Positions 1-8,735 of a stretch of DNA of 64,000 nucleotides are shown one piece after another (the first letter of the stretch is position 1; every line of letters starts with the position of its first letter). Source of the DNA: Sulfobacillus thermosulfidooxidans (GTDB lineage Bacteria; Bacillota; Sulfobacillia; Sulfobacillales; Sulfobacillaceae); assembly GCF_001280565.1 (NCBI RefSeq), contig NZ_LGRO01000001.1, positions 744,001 through 808,000 of the forward strand, given 5' to 3'. Both the position numbers and the translations under genes were made by a program. The notes beneath the pieces were generated by a model. That model worked only from the letters and a program-made list of their open reading frames with translations. It was not told the origin of the DNA and ran no database searches.

Positions 1-1
1 T

Positions 2-466
2 GGTGGCGGGGGACTTGAAGCGACTCGGATTATTAAAGAGCAGATGCCTTATGTAAAGATTGTGGTTTTAACTGCGAGTGATGAAAACGATTTGCTTTTC
101 GAAGCAGTCAAGGCGGGAGCTCAAGGCTACCTTTTGAAACACCTCGATCCAGAACAATTTCTCGAAGAACTTTCGGCTCAAATTCGGGGTGAAGCGTCGA
201 TATCTGGCGATGTGGCCTTAAAAATCATTCGAGCCTTCTCCACGCATGATGTGGAACGGCAACAAACGCAGTTAACGGGACGGGAACTCGAAGTGCTGAA
301 ATTGGTTGGAGAAGGTTTTTCTAACCGGGACATTGCTGCACGCTTATTTATCTCGGAGAACACCGTAAAAAACCATCTGCGGAATATTTTGCAGAAGTTA
401 CACTTTGAAAACCGTGTGCAAGCAGCAGCCTATGCTATTCGTCGAGGACTTGTTGATCCTCACTAG
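2..466 (+). CDS. NarL/FixJ-family response regulator (5' end cut by window)
   Basis: The frame is open from base 2, so the start and the phospho-acceptor Asp lie outside the window. What remains is the end of a receiver domain, with VVLTAS (conserved Thr strand) and YLLK (conserved Lys strand), followed by a LuxR-type helix-turn-helix over the last 65 residues (LTGRELEVLKLV, then ISENTVKNHLRNIL). It is expected to be a DNA-binding transcription factor phosphorylated by a sensor kinase encoded upstream. The partner kinase and target genes cannot be told from here. Confidence 0.93.
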   Translation, partial: GGGGLEATRIIKEQMPYVKIVVLTASDENDLLFEAVKAGAQGYLLKHLDPEQFLEELSAQIRGEASISGDVALKIIRAFSTHDVERQQTQLTGRELEVLKLVGEGFSNRDIAARLFISENTVKNHLRNILQKLHFENRVQAAAYAIRRGLVDPH

Positions 467-496
467 TGCTGGTGGTATTGCAGTAGGGGAGTGCCT

Positions 497-1258
497 ATGG
501 ACGACAAGCAAATGACCTTGACAGAACATTTGACGGAATTACGCAACCGACTCCTCGTAATTTTGGGAGCGGTTGCGGTTGTCTTTTTAGTAGGATTTTT
601 TTATACCCGGCCTCTTTTGCACTGGATCATTCGTCACACTCCGGTGCATCATGTGATTGTTACCGGGGTGACCGAAGCATTTTTTGCTTTAATCAAGTTG
701 GATTTGGCCATGTCACTCATTCTAACTTCGCCGATTATCTTGTATGAAATTGCCGCGTTTATTTTGCCTGGTCTAACCCAAGTTGAACGCCGGGTCGTAG
801 GCGTTATTGTGGGTCCGGGCCTAGCATTATTTCTCATTGGTACCGCTGTCGGCTATTTTGTGTTCGTGCCTATTGTGTTGCATGTGATGCTGTCCTTTAC
901 CGGTCAAGGCATTGAGCCAATGTGGAGACTGGGTAGTTTGCTCAGCTTTATTATTGATTTATCCGTTCCCTTTGGGATTGTAGCGGAACTTCCATTAATC
1001 TCAGGAGTCATGTCGCATTTAGGTCTTGTGCAACCCGTAATGTTTTCGCGTTACAGGCGATATGCTATTCTCTTGTCTTTTTTTATTGCTGCGATCTTGG
1101 CACCCCCAGATGCTTTGTCTATGACGCTTATGGCGTTGCCTATCTACTTGGTCTATGAAATTTCCGCACTCGTTGCTCGTTTTACCTATAAGGCTCCTTT
1201 AGGAGGGAGCGAGGAACCTTCAACCGGTCCGTCAAATAATTCGGAGGGCTCCTTGTGA
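497..1258 (+). CDS. tatC: Sec-independent (twin-arginine) protein translocase subunit TatC
   Basis: Membrane subunit of the Tat system, which recognises twin-arginine signal peptides and exports folded, often cofactor-bearing proteins. The N-terminus has the family signature LTEHLTELRNRLL, followed by about six hydrophobic segments and the conserved ELPLISG region. An in-frame GTG at 491 exists, but AGGGGAG at 485-491 sits 5 nt before ATG 497, so that start is preferred. No tatA lies in the window. The stop overlaps the start of the feoA-like gene. Tat export fits an iron or sulfur oxidiser, but that is inference. Confidence 0.93.
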   Translation: MDDKQMTLTEHLTELRNRLLVILGAVAVVFLVGFFYTRPLLHWIIRHTPVHHVIVTGVTEAFFALIKLDLAMSLILTSPIILYEIAAFILPGLTQVERRVVGVIVGPGLALFLIGTAVGYFVFVPIVLHVMLSFTGQGIEPMWRLGSLLSFIIDLSVPFGIVAELPLISGVMSHLGLVQPVMFSRYRRYAILLSFFIAAILAPPDALSMTLMALPIYLVYEISALVARFTYKAPLGGSEEPSTGPSNNSEGSL

Positions 1259-1488
1259 CGCTTTTAGAGGCGGAGATCAATACTCATGTGAAAATCGAAC
1301 AGATTTCTTTGGCGTATAGTCGCATGCAAGCTATCCGGTTGGGTTTAGCTCCTGGGGCTCATGTTCGTGTTGTTCAAAAACTGCCTCATGGGCCTGTTGT
1401 GCTTAACTACCAGGGACGAATGATTGCAGTAGGTTATGAACTGGCCAGGAATATTCGTGTCACTTCATCCGCAGAGAAGGAGTCGTAA
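1255..1488 (+). CDS. feoA: FeoA-domain protein
   Basis: 77 aa, the size of stand-alone FeoA. This small SH3-like cytoplasmic protein assists the ferrous iron transporter FeoB. Typical features are the RLGLAPGAHVRVVQKLP segment and a closing VGYELARNIRV strand. The GTG start overlaps the tatC stop by 4 nt and has GGAGGG at 1243-1248. FeoB is not adjacent: a Fe-S oxidoreductase and two minus-strand genes lie between. A FeoA-like domain of another role cannot be excluded. Confidence 0.8.
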   Translation: MTLLEAEINTHVKIEQISLAYSRMQAIRLGLAPGAHVRVVQKLPHGPVVLNYQGRMIAVGYELARNIRVTSSAEKES

Positions 1489-1493
1489 AATAT

Positions 1494-1503
1494 TTGTATA
1501 CAA
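1494..1503. promoter_or_regulatory. Short palindrome TTGTATACAA upstream of the Fe-S oxidoreductase
   Basis: A perfect 10-bp inverted repeat in the AT-rich 73-nt gap between feoA and the Fe-S oxidoreductase gene. It could be a regulator site or part of a promoter, but no clear -35/-10 pair fits it and 10 bp is short enough to occur by chance. Confidence 0.25.
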
Positions 1504-1561
1504 CAATATTTGATGTCATGATAAAATAATTTGTGGATACCTCGTCGGTAGAGGAGGCTTT

Positions 1562-3556
1562 ATGATGTCGCTGAATCATTTGGCATTTATCGTGGTGGTT
1601 CTTTTAGCCATCTTATGGTTCGGGCTTTTGGTAACCGAGAAATGGGAATTGGTCCAGATAGGACAACCCCTTAATCGTTTTGATCAACCTGGCATCCGGT
1701 GGCAAGGTGTTTGGAAAGAAGTCTTTGGTCAACATCGCGTATTGCAGGAACGGTTTTCAGGCATGATGCATGTGATGATGTTTTGGGGATTTTTTATTGT
1801 ATCAATCCAAACTATAATCTTTTTTTTCAACGGGTTGTTTCCCGTGATCCCCATTCCCACCGGTCTTATCGGTACTATCCTTGATACAGCCTTTGACATT
1901 ACCGCCATATTCGTGCTGATCGCCGTGATGATGGCGGCCTATAAGCGGTATGTGGCCAAGACACCTCGTTTGGTAAGAAATTGGGATGCGGGTTTGGTGC
2001 TTATCTTGATTGCGTTAATTATTCTTGCCCAATTGAGCATAGAAAGTTTTCAATGGGCCTTAAATCCTCATATGTTCTGGGCGCCCTTAGGGAGTTTGCT
2101 AGGAGGATGGCTTCATCATTTTGGTCATGGTTTTGATCAACAGGGTCTCGAAATATCCATATGGGTGAATGCTTTGGGCCTGTTGGGATTTTTGGTGTAT
2201 CTTCCCTATTCCAAACATTTTCACTTATTTGTCGCTCCATTTAACATTTATTTTCGAAATCTCGATAATAAAGGACATTTACCAGCCTTAAATTTTGACG
2301 ATGACACGGTCGAAAGTTATGGCATTGGACAAGTGGCTGATTTGACTTGGAAAGATTTGTTAGATACCTACGCGTGCGTTCAATGCGGACGATGCACGGC
2401 GGTTTGTCCCGCGAATCAGACAGGGAAAACCCTTTCGCCGAAAAACATTATAGTGACATTACGCCAACAGCTAGAATTGGTAGGACCTATCTTAAATGAA
2501 GCCGCGGCTAGCCGCACCTCGGCGCAACAAGCATTGCTAGAAACGCCTTTAGCGGGTGGAGTGATTGCGGAACAAGACTTGTGGGCATGTACTACTTGCA
2601 GTGCCTGTGTTGAAGTTTGCCCCGTCTATGATGAACATGTGGTCAAAATTGTGGGGATGCGTCGTCATCTTGTGCTGACACAGGGTGAAATGCCTAATGA
2701 AGCTCAAAATGTCTTTCGCAACATGGAAAACCAGGGAAATCCATGGGGATTGGGGATCGACGCGCGTCAACAATTTGCTAAAACAATGGGTATCAAAGAT
2801 GTGAGCCGGGGAGACACACCTAAGGTGCTGTATTGGATGGGATGTGCTGCAACCTATGATGATCGGGCCAAAAAAGTTGCAGAGGCGACGGTGACATTGT
2901 TGAAACAGGCTGGTGTCGATGTGGGAGTCCTTGGGGCACTGGAAAAATGCACAGGGGATTCAGCCAGACGGTTAGGTAATGAATATTTGTACCAAGCTTT
3001 GGCAACAGAAAATGTAGAGACATTAAACGCTGCCAATCCGGAGATTATCATAACCACGTGTCCTCACTGCTTTAACACCATCAAAAACGAGTATCCTGAT
3101 TTTGGGGGACATTATACAGTTAAACACCATGCTGAATATTTGGCTGAGTTGATTGCGGACGGCAAGTTAACGCCTGTGAAGGAATTGGATGAAACGTTAA
3201 CCTATCATGATTCCTGCTATTTGGGACGGTATAACAATATTTATGATGCTCCCCGTGACATTTTGCAATCAGTGCCCGGTGTCCAGTTAAAAGAAATGGA
3301 ACGCTCGCGTGACAGAAGTTTTTGCTGTGGAGCGGGAGGAGGGCGTATGTGGCTCGAGGAACGCGAAGGCCAACGAATTAACCAAAATCGGGCGCAACAA
3401 GCCTTAAACACAGGAGCAACGACTATTGCTACCGCTTGTCCCTTTTGCTTGACGATGATAAGGGATGGGGTTCAGTCTCTTGGCCAAGAACAAGACGTTA
3501 AGGTTCGGGATTTTTCAGAAATTCTGGCCGACGCGATATTGCCAATCATTAAATAA
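1562..3556 (+). CDS. Membrane-bound heterodisulfide reductase-like Fe-S oxidoreductase
   Basis: 664 aa fusion. Residues 1-230 form a NarI/HdrE-like membrane part with about five helices. Two 4Fe-4S motifs follow (CVQCGRCTAVCP near 271, CTTCSACVEVCP near 343), then two cysteine-rich CCG-type domains. The second CCG domain is canonical (DSC near 551, CCGAGGGR near 588, ACPFC near 626). In the first, the CCG is replaced by EKCTGD near 462. Such proteins usually pass electrons between electron transfer flavoprotein and menaquinone, and etfBA lies at 21-23 kb. GAGGAGG at 1551-1557 serves either ATG 1562 or ATG 1565. Physiological donor not known. Confidence 0.88.
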   Translation: MMSLNHLAFIVVVLLAILWFGLLVTEKWELVQIGQPLNRFDQPGIRWQGVWKEVFGQHRVLQERFSGMMHVMMFWGFFIVSIQTIIFFFNGLFPVIPIPTGLIGTILDTAFDITAIFVLIAVMMAAYKRYVAKTPRLVRNWDAGLVLILIALIILAQLSIESFQWALNPHMFWAPLGSLLGGWLHHFGHGFDQQGLEISIWVNALGLLGFLVYLPYSKHFHLFVAPFNIYFRNLDNKGHLPALNFDDDTVESYGIGQVADLTWKDLLDTYACVQCGRCTAVCPANQTGKTLSPKNIIVTLRQQLELVGPILNEAAASRTSAQQALLETPLAGGVIAEQDLWACTTCSACVEVCPVYDEHVVKIVGMRRHLVLTQGEMPNEAQNVFRNMENQGNPWGLGIDARQQFAKTMGIKDVSRGDTPKVLYWMGCAATYDDRAKKVAEATVTLLKQAGVDVGVLGALEKCTGDSARRLGNEYLYQALATENVETLNAANPEIIITTCPHCFNTIKNEYPDFGGHYTVKHHAEYLAELIADGKLTPVKELDETLTYHDSCYLGRYNNIYDAPRDILQSVPGVQLKEMERSRDRSFCCGAGGGRMWLEEREGQRINQNRAQQALNTGATTIATACPFCLTMIRDGVQSLGQEQDVKVRDFSEILADAILPIIK

Positions 3557-3582
3557 AATAGCGTCATATGCCTGATTGGGGT

Positions 3583-4818
3583 CTAGCGGGACATTTGCCG
3601 GGCATGCTTGAGCCATGTTTTTTCAATGACGGTTCCGGTTAAAAGGAATGCTATACCGCCTATCGCCCGCCACAATGCTGATATCTGCATTGTGGCGATA
3701 ATGTTGGTTCGGGATAATGCCCAAATGCCGAATTCAGGCGCAATAAAAGCGATGGCTCCAATGATGATGTTATAGACGACAATATATTCACTCCGATGTT
3801 GAGCTGGGACATGCGCTTGCAATTCGGTAAATAATAAAAGATTAACCCCGCTCAAAAAAAGCCCGGCTTCAAAATTAATCCCGCTTAATACCACAAGATT
3901 TTTAGTCAAAATGGTTAACCAGGGTACAGTCGCCAATCCCATGGCTGCATATCCCAGCGCGATCATAGCTCCTTTGTGACGGGCAAAATTCCGCCACAGA
4001 GGGAAACTGATGGCCTGGCTGATCAGCGCCATTACACTAAAGATTCCAAGCCAAAAAGCTGTAGCATGGGCTTGCCCGATTTGATACAGGTTAAATAAGG
4101 GCCACGACATCTGCCATCCAAAGTTAAAGAACGCGGATAACAAGGCATAACGTAAGAATACGTGATTATGGATGATGGTGCGCCATGGTAGGCGTGATGA
4201 TACAGTAGGGGATGTGGACGCTTTCAATTGATGACGACCGAGTGTCATAACTTCTAAAATGCCTAAAACGGTTGCTAAGACAATAAATACCTGTAAAGCA
4301 CGAGTTGAACCATGTGAGAAAAACTGTGTAATGAGACCTGTAAACAGACTAGCGCCTAGTGCGACTAAAGTGGTTACCACGTTGCGTTGACTAAAAAATC
4401 CCTCTCGTAACGAGGCAGGAATGAGATGACCAATCAGCGTCTGCCAACCCATTAACCCCCAGGTTTGGGGAATATTCGCCAATGTGAAGACGATGAGTGC
4501 AAATTCTGCCGCGTGGTGTGGGCTGAGCCACGGCGCCAAAGCTAACAAAACATAGGATAAACGTGTCACCAAGAAGGACCTGGTTGTGCCCTGTACCAGC
4601 GTGGGCAGTTGGGGTAAGCGAAAGATTAAAAGAATACTGGCCAACAGTGCGCCTAATGCGGGCAACGCATTGAGCAAGCCTACTTGTTTAGTGCTCGCAT
4701 GGAGACTATCAATGAAGTATAAAGGAAAGAATGTCGAAATAATTGTGGTGGACGCGGTAAAAAATGCGCCGTGCCACAATGATCGCCGCAAATTATACCG
4801 CAAGGTCATGGCTCGCAT
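3583..4818 (-). CDS. Major facilitator superfamily transporter
   Basis: 411 aa with about 12 hydrophobic segments in two groups of six, split by a hydrophilic loop (LGRHQLKASTSPTVSSRLPW, near residue 200). This is the usual MFS layout of a proton- or solute-coupled carrier. Substrate not recognisable. It converges on the Fe-S oxidoreductase gene with a 26-nt gap and no clear terminator. ATG at residue 1 and ATG at residue 4 are both possible. The minus-strand GNAT-like gene lies 54 nt upstream, so the two may be co-transcribed. Confidence 0.85.
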   Translation of the reverse strand: MRAMTLRYNLRRSLWHGAFFTASTTIISTFFPLYFIDSLHASTKQVGLLNALPALGALLASILLIFRLPQLPTLVQGTTRSFLVTRLSYVLLALAPWLSPHHAAEFALIVFTLANIPQTWGLMGWQTLIGHLIPASLREGFFSQRNVVTTLVALGASLFTGLITQFFSHGSTRALQVFIVLATVLGILEVMTLGRHQLKASTSPTVSSRLPWRTIIHNHVFLRYALLSAFFNFGWQMSWPLFNLYQIGQAHATAFWLGIFSVMALISQAISFPLWRNFARHKGAMIALGYAAMGLATVPWLTILTKNLVVLSGINFEAGLFLSGVNLLLFTELQAHVPAQHRSEYIVVYNIIIGAIAFIAPEFGIWALSRTNIIATMQISALWRAIGGIAFLLTGTVIEKTWLKHARQMSR

Positions 4819-4872
4819 ATTTAATGCCCGTCCTATTCTCCAGCGTGCTCTGTCCCATTATAGTACAAGCCC

Positions 4873-5253
4873 TTAGGGAGAACTTAGACCCGGAAAAAAT
4901 ATTTGTGGGTCTCCTGCTAAATGATTGCTCTGATAATAAAGAGTTAACTGGCGATATAAGAAAGGGCGGGACGCTCGCTGCATCAGTTTGGTTCGCAAAA
5001 ATTCAAAGCGGGCTGCTGTGACCACATCACAAATGAATGCAAAATATGCGCCATCACTAATCACTCGGGCCGTGCCAACCAGGTGTTTGTTTGACCATGC
5101 GTGAATCACATAAGCGGAGCGTTGCCAAATCAGATCAATTGTCTCTAAATCCCTTCCAGCTGTTGATGGATCCTCGTCCCACAAATGCTTGAGATATTCC
5201 AATGGTACGTCGCGGTCATGGCGTATGTGGATGAAATTCCTCGGACTGCCCAA
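4873..5253 (-). CDS. GNAT-fold protein with degenerate acetyl-CoA site
   Basis: 126 aa. The stretch from AWSNKHLVGTARVISDG to FAFICDVV matches the central strands of GNAT acetyltransferases. The next part should carry the pyrophosphate-binding R/Q-x-x-G-x-G/A loop, but reads TAARFEFLRTKLMQRASRPF with no glycines. The C-terminal FFPGL recalls the family's ending. TTG start at 5251-5253 with AAAGGAG 7 nt upstream on the minus strand. It is either a non-catalytic relative or an acetyltransferase with an altered cofactor site; substrate unknown. Confidence 0.6.
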   Translation of the reverse strand: MGSPRNFIHIRHDRDVPLEYLKHLWDEDPSTAGRDLETIDLIWQRSAYVIHAWSNKHLVGTARVISDGAYFAFICDVVTAARFEFLRTKLMQRASRPFLYRQLTLYYQSNHLAGDPQIFFPGLSSP

Positions 5254-5328
5254 TTATGAACTCCTTTATTGCGACCGTGGTCTTTTTCTGGATTGTGATG
5301 CATAGCTTGTCCCAGGAGGGATTGGAAT

Positions 5329-7128
5329 ATGCCCGAACGGACCATTGTTTTGGTAGGAAACCCCAATGTAGGCAAGTCGTTGGTATTTCAGAAACTTACT
5401 GGCCGTTATGTTGAGGTTTCAAATTTCCCCGGCAGTACGGTACAGATTCTTGAAGGAGTTTATGGGAAGGACCGGATCATCGATACACCAGGGGTCTATG
5501 GAATAAGCCGGTTATCCGATGAAGAAAAAATGACGGTTTCAGCATTAGAACAGGCTGATATTGTCTTGAATGTTCTTGACGGGACCCGTTTATCCCGCGA
5601 TCTTTTTTTGACCTTGCAACTGATTGATGCCGGTTTACCAGTGATTCTCGTCATAAACATGATGGACGAAGTCGAGAAAGAGGGAGCTGCCATTAACACC
5701 GCACTATTGGAAGAGATTCTGGGCGTGCCGGTTGTGGGGATTTCTGCGACCAAAGGATCCAACTTTGGTGTGTTACGCTCGCTCATCGAATCTAATGTGC
5801 AGGCTAAAACCCCGGAAAAATCTTGGCAAACGCCCCCGTCATGGCATCTTAGTGGACTACAATCGTTGTTATGGCACGAAGAAGACGAGGAACTAGCACG
5901 CAAAGTGGGACAGAAACCAGAAACCGGCATGCGTGAAGAGCATTATATAGCCCGGCGCAGCCGTGCTGATGACATCGCTTCTCGTGTCCTGACGCTTGCA
6001 TCGTCACACCGTCAAAACTATTTATGGTTGGATCGGTTTCTCCTCAGTCCTTGGGGAGGATTTGTGACGGCAGGTATAGTGGTGGGGGTCATTTATTATT
6101 TCGTCGGCATCGTGGTCGCCGGGACCGTTGTGGATACCTTGGAGCAGTATACGTCGCTTCTCGTGATTCCTGTCGTGCAACATCTGATAGGGCTGATGGT
6201 TCCCCCTCAGTCATGGCCCTTTAGATTACTCGTGGGACAATATGGCATGATTTCCGCCGGATTAATTTATATCGTCGCATTGTTGTTACCGCTGGTAACA
6301 GCCTTTTATTTGCTCTTAGCGATTTTAGAGGACACGGGTTACTTACCACGTTTAGCCACATGGTTGGATCGGTGGTTTTTGCGGTTAGGACTTAATGGGC
6401 GCGCGGTGATTCCTTTAGTATTAGGCTTTGGTTGCGTGACAATGGCGACACTCACAACCAGGGCTTTAGAAACCCAACGAGAACGAACGATTTCAACCAT
6501 TTTACTGGCGTGGACAATCCCATGTTCGGCCCAAATGGGAATCATTATCGGCTTACTAAGTGGTGTCGGGGCTATCTATGCCTTGACTTATGCTGTGACG
6601 ATTATTGGACTTTTTATAGGCATTGGAACAATCTTGGATAAGAGCTTACCCGGTCGTCCCACGCCATTGTTGTTGGACTTGCCACGATTACGTCTTCCTC
6701 ACTGGCACAATGTCCTATGGAAGACAGAAACCAAAGTGATCGAATTTTTGCGAGAAGCTTGGCCTTTATTCGTTGTGGGTTCTGGGCTCATTGAACTCGG
6801 AGATATGACAGGTATCTTGCCCGCTTTTGATCGTCTTGTGGGACCATTTTTGCAATATTGGTTAGGATTACCTAAGGAGGCGACCCAATCATTTCTCTTA
6901 GGATTTATTCGGCGCGATTTTGGTGCTGCCGGATTTTATGAATTAGGACTGACACCTCACCAAATTGTCACAGGCGCAGTGACATTGACGCTATTTGTCC
7001 CTTGTATGGCATCGACTCTCGTCATTTTGAAAGAACGCGGCTGGCGGGATGGATCATTGATTTGGGTTGGCTCCATTATCTTGGCCTTACTTGTAGGAGG
7101 ATTCATGGCCCGTTTTGGACCCGTCTGA
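5329..7128 (+). CDS. feoB: Ferrous iron transport protein B (FeoB)
   Basis: 599 aa Fe(II) uptake permease with a cytosolic G-protein domain. G1 is GNPNVGKS (10-17), G2 is Thr37, G3 is DTPG (52-55) and G4 is NMMD. Two Gate-type membrane modules follow from about residue 245, with conserved DTGYLPR and the Cys-containing IPCSAQMG and VPCMAS segments. It is shorter than the roughly 770-aa enterobacterial protein, as in many Firmicutes. AGGAGGG lies 8 nt before the ATG. Iron uptake is the expected role; feoA is 3.8 kb upstream and a small zinc-ribbon gene follows. Confidence 0.95.
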   Translation: MPERTIVLVGNPNVGKSLVFQKLTGRYVEVSNFPGSTVQILEGVYGKDRIIDTPGVYGISRLSDEEKMTVSALEQADIVLNVLDGTRLSRDLFLTLQLIDAGLPVILVINMMDEVEKEGAAINTALLEEILGVPVVGISATKGSNFGVLRSLIESNVQAKTPEKSWQTPPSWHLSGLQSLLWHEEDEELARKVGQKPETGMREEHYIARRSRADDIASRVLTLASSHRQNYLWLDRFLLSPWGGFVTAGIVVGVIYYFVGIVVAGTVVDTLEQYTSLLVIPVVQHLIGLMVPPQSWPFRLLVGQYGMISAGLIYIVALLLPLVTAFYLLLAILEDTGYLPRLATWLDRWFLRLGLNGRAVIPLVLGFGCVTMATLTTRALETQRERTISTILLAWTIPCSAQMGIIIGLLSGVGAIYALTYAVTIIGLFIGIGTILDKSLPGRPTPLLLDLPRLRLPHWHNVLWKTETKVIEFLREAWPLFVVGSGLIELGDMTGILPAFDRLVGPFLQYWLGLPKEATQSFLLGFIRRDFGAAGFYELGLTPHQIVTGAVTLTLFVPCMASTLVILKERGWRDGSLIWVGSIILALLVGGFMARFGPV

Positions 7129-7164
7129 GATTCTTGGCATAGATTATGGCGGGGGTTGAAAATT

Positions 7165-7368
7165 ATGGAGACAGTCAAATCTTGTCCGGCATGTGGCTTA
7201 CCCTTACGAGGATTGGTGGGACGCTGTCCGAGATGCGGAAGTATTATCTCCGAATTGTGGATGAGTTCATGTAGGCAATGCTCGTTACAAAAATCGTGTA
7301 GCCCTTTGGTATCTTCAGACTTAAAGGTCAATTCTCCCGTGAAGGCTCATACGCGCCTACGCCCTTAG
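7165..7368 (+). CDS. Small zinc-ribbon/Cys-rich protein downstream of feoB
   Basis: 67 aa from ATG 7165, chosen because GGCGGGGG at 7148-7155 is properly spaced; the in-frame TTG at 7156 abuts it. Residues near the start hold two CxxC pairs (CPACG, CPRCG) 11 residues apart, a zinc ribbon. A second cysteine group follows (CRQCSLQKSC), resembling the Cys-rich tails of FeoB-associated small proteins. A metal- or cluster-binding partner of FeoB is a guess from position. Confidence 0.55.
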   Translation: METVKSCPACGLPLRGLVGRCPRCGSIISELWMSSCRQCSLQKSCSPLVSSDLKVNSPVKAHTRLRP

Positions 7369-7381
7369 GCTAGGCGCTTTT
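7353..7381 (+). terminator. Terminator overlapping the end of the zinc-ribbon gene
   Basis: Stem GCGCCTA (7353-7359) pairs with TAGGCGC (7371-7377) around an 11-nt loop and is followed by TTTT. The stop codon lies inside the loop. It would end the feoB transcript before icd. Confidence 0.6.
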
Positions 7382-7497
7382 CGTATGTGATTTCAAAAAA
7401 GTTTAATTTGTGAAATTTATCAACGATCCTTGAGCGGGCGATAAAAACTGTGCCATCATGGAGATGCATTTGAAGGAGGAAGGAGAGGCTAGCGATA

Positions 7498-8715
7498 ATG
7501 GATGGTCATAAAATTGTTTATCATAACGGAACGATTGTAGTGCCTTCCGATCCCATCATCCCTTTTATTGAAGGGGACGGCATTGGTCCCGATATTTGGC
7601 GGGCAACCAAGCGTGTGGTGGACGCAGCGGTAAAGGCTAGTTATCACGGACAGCGACAGATTCATTGGGTAGAGGTATTAGCTGGCGAAAAAGCTCATGA
7701 TGCCGTTGGGGAGTGGTTACCTCAACGAACACTTGACATGTTTCGTGAATATAAAGTCGGAATCAAAGGGCCCCTGACGACACCGGTCGGTGGCGGAATC
7801 CGCAGCCTCAACGTCACATTACGACAGGAATTAGATCTCTTTGCATGTGTGCGGCCCGTGCGCTACATCCCCGGCGTTCCCTCTCCAATGATCCATCCGG
7901 AATTTGTTGATATGGTTATATTCCGGGAAAATACCGAGGATGTTTATGCTGGTATTGAATGGCCCGCAAATTCCCCTGAAGCCAAGAAAATTATTGAATT
8001 TATCAATAAAGAGACCGGTAAACATATTGATTTGACAGCGGGAATTGGCATTAAACCAATCACTCGATTAGGAAGTGAACGGTTGATTCGCAGCGCCATT
8101 CAATATGCCATTAGCCACCACCGTCGTTCTGTCACCATGATGCACAAAGGGAATATTATGAAGTTTACGGAAGGTGCATTCCGGGATTATGGTTATCAGT
8201 TAGCCGAACGCGAGTTCCCGGATCAGGTGATAACGGAAAGCGTATTATATGAGAAATATGATGGACATCAACCTGAGGGGACCATTGTATTAAAAGATCG
8301 CATTGCCGACATCACCTTCCAACAAGTGCTATTGCGTCCCAAGGAATTTGACGTGATTGCCACGCCAAATTTGAATGGAGACTATTTGTCCGATGCATTA
8401 GCTGCACAAGTCGGGGGTGTAGGCATGGCTCCGGGCAATAACATGTCCAATGAGATTGCCATCTTTGAAGCCACGCATGGTACAGCTCCGAAATACGCTA
8501 ATCTCGACAAGGTCAACCCGAGTTCCTTGATTTTATCCGCGGTGATGATGCTGGAGCATTTGGGATGGAATGAAGCAGCGGATACTGTTATCAAGGCTTT
8601 GGAAGACACCATTCAGGCCAAAACCGTTACGTATGACTTGGCACGCCAACTCCCAGGCGCTAAGGAAGTTAAGACGTCTGAATTTGCTGACGCCATTATC
8701 AGTCGCTTGCGGTAA
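7498..8715 (+). CDS. icd: Isocitrate dehydrogenase (NADP-dependent)
   Basis: 405 aa, the standard length of bacterial homodimeric ICDH. It oxidatively decarboxylates isocitrate to 2-oxoglutarate. The substrate loop [16 protein letters not shown], the following R-Q-E and [19 protein letters not shown] and ATHGTAPK are all present. The strong purine-rich GGAGGAAGGAGAG is followed by the ATG. First gene of a carbon operon with mdh 20 nt downstream. NADP preference is taken from the family. Confidence 0.95.
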   Translation: MDGHKIVYHNGTIVVPSDPIIPFIEGDGIGPDIWRATKRVVDAAVKASYHGQRQIHWVEVLAGEKAHDAVGEWLPQRTLDMFREYKVGIKGPLTTPVGGGIRSLNVTLRQELDLFACVRPVRYIPGVPSPMIHPEFVDMVIFRENTEDVYAGIEWPANSPEAKKIIEFINKETGKHIDLTAGIGIKPITRLGSERLIRSAIQYAISHHRRSVTMMHKGNIMKFTEGAFRDYGYQLAEREFPDQVITESVLYEKYDGHQPEGTIVLKDRIADITFQQVLLRPKEFDVIATPNLNGDYLSDALAAQVGGVGMAPGNNMSNEIAIFEATHGTAPKYANLDKVNPSSLILSAVMMLEHLGWNEAADTVIKALEDTIQAKTVTYDLARQLPGAKEVKTSEFADAIISRLR

Positions 8716-8735
8716 TCCATTTGATTAAGGGGTGA

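Noticed and set aside
4586..4876. Plus-strand 96-codon frame opposite the MFS gene
   Set aside because: Antisense shadow of a clear transporter gene; no ribosome site.
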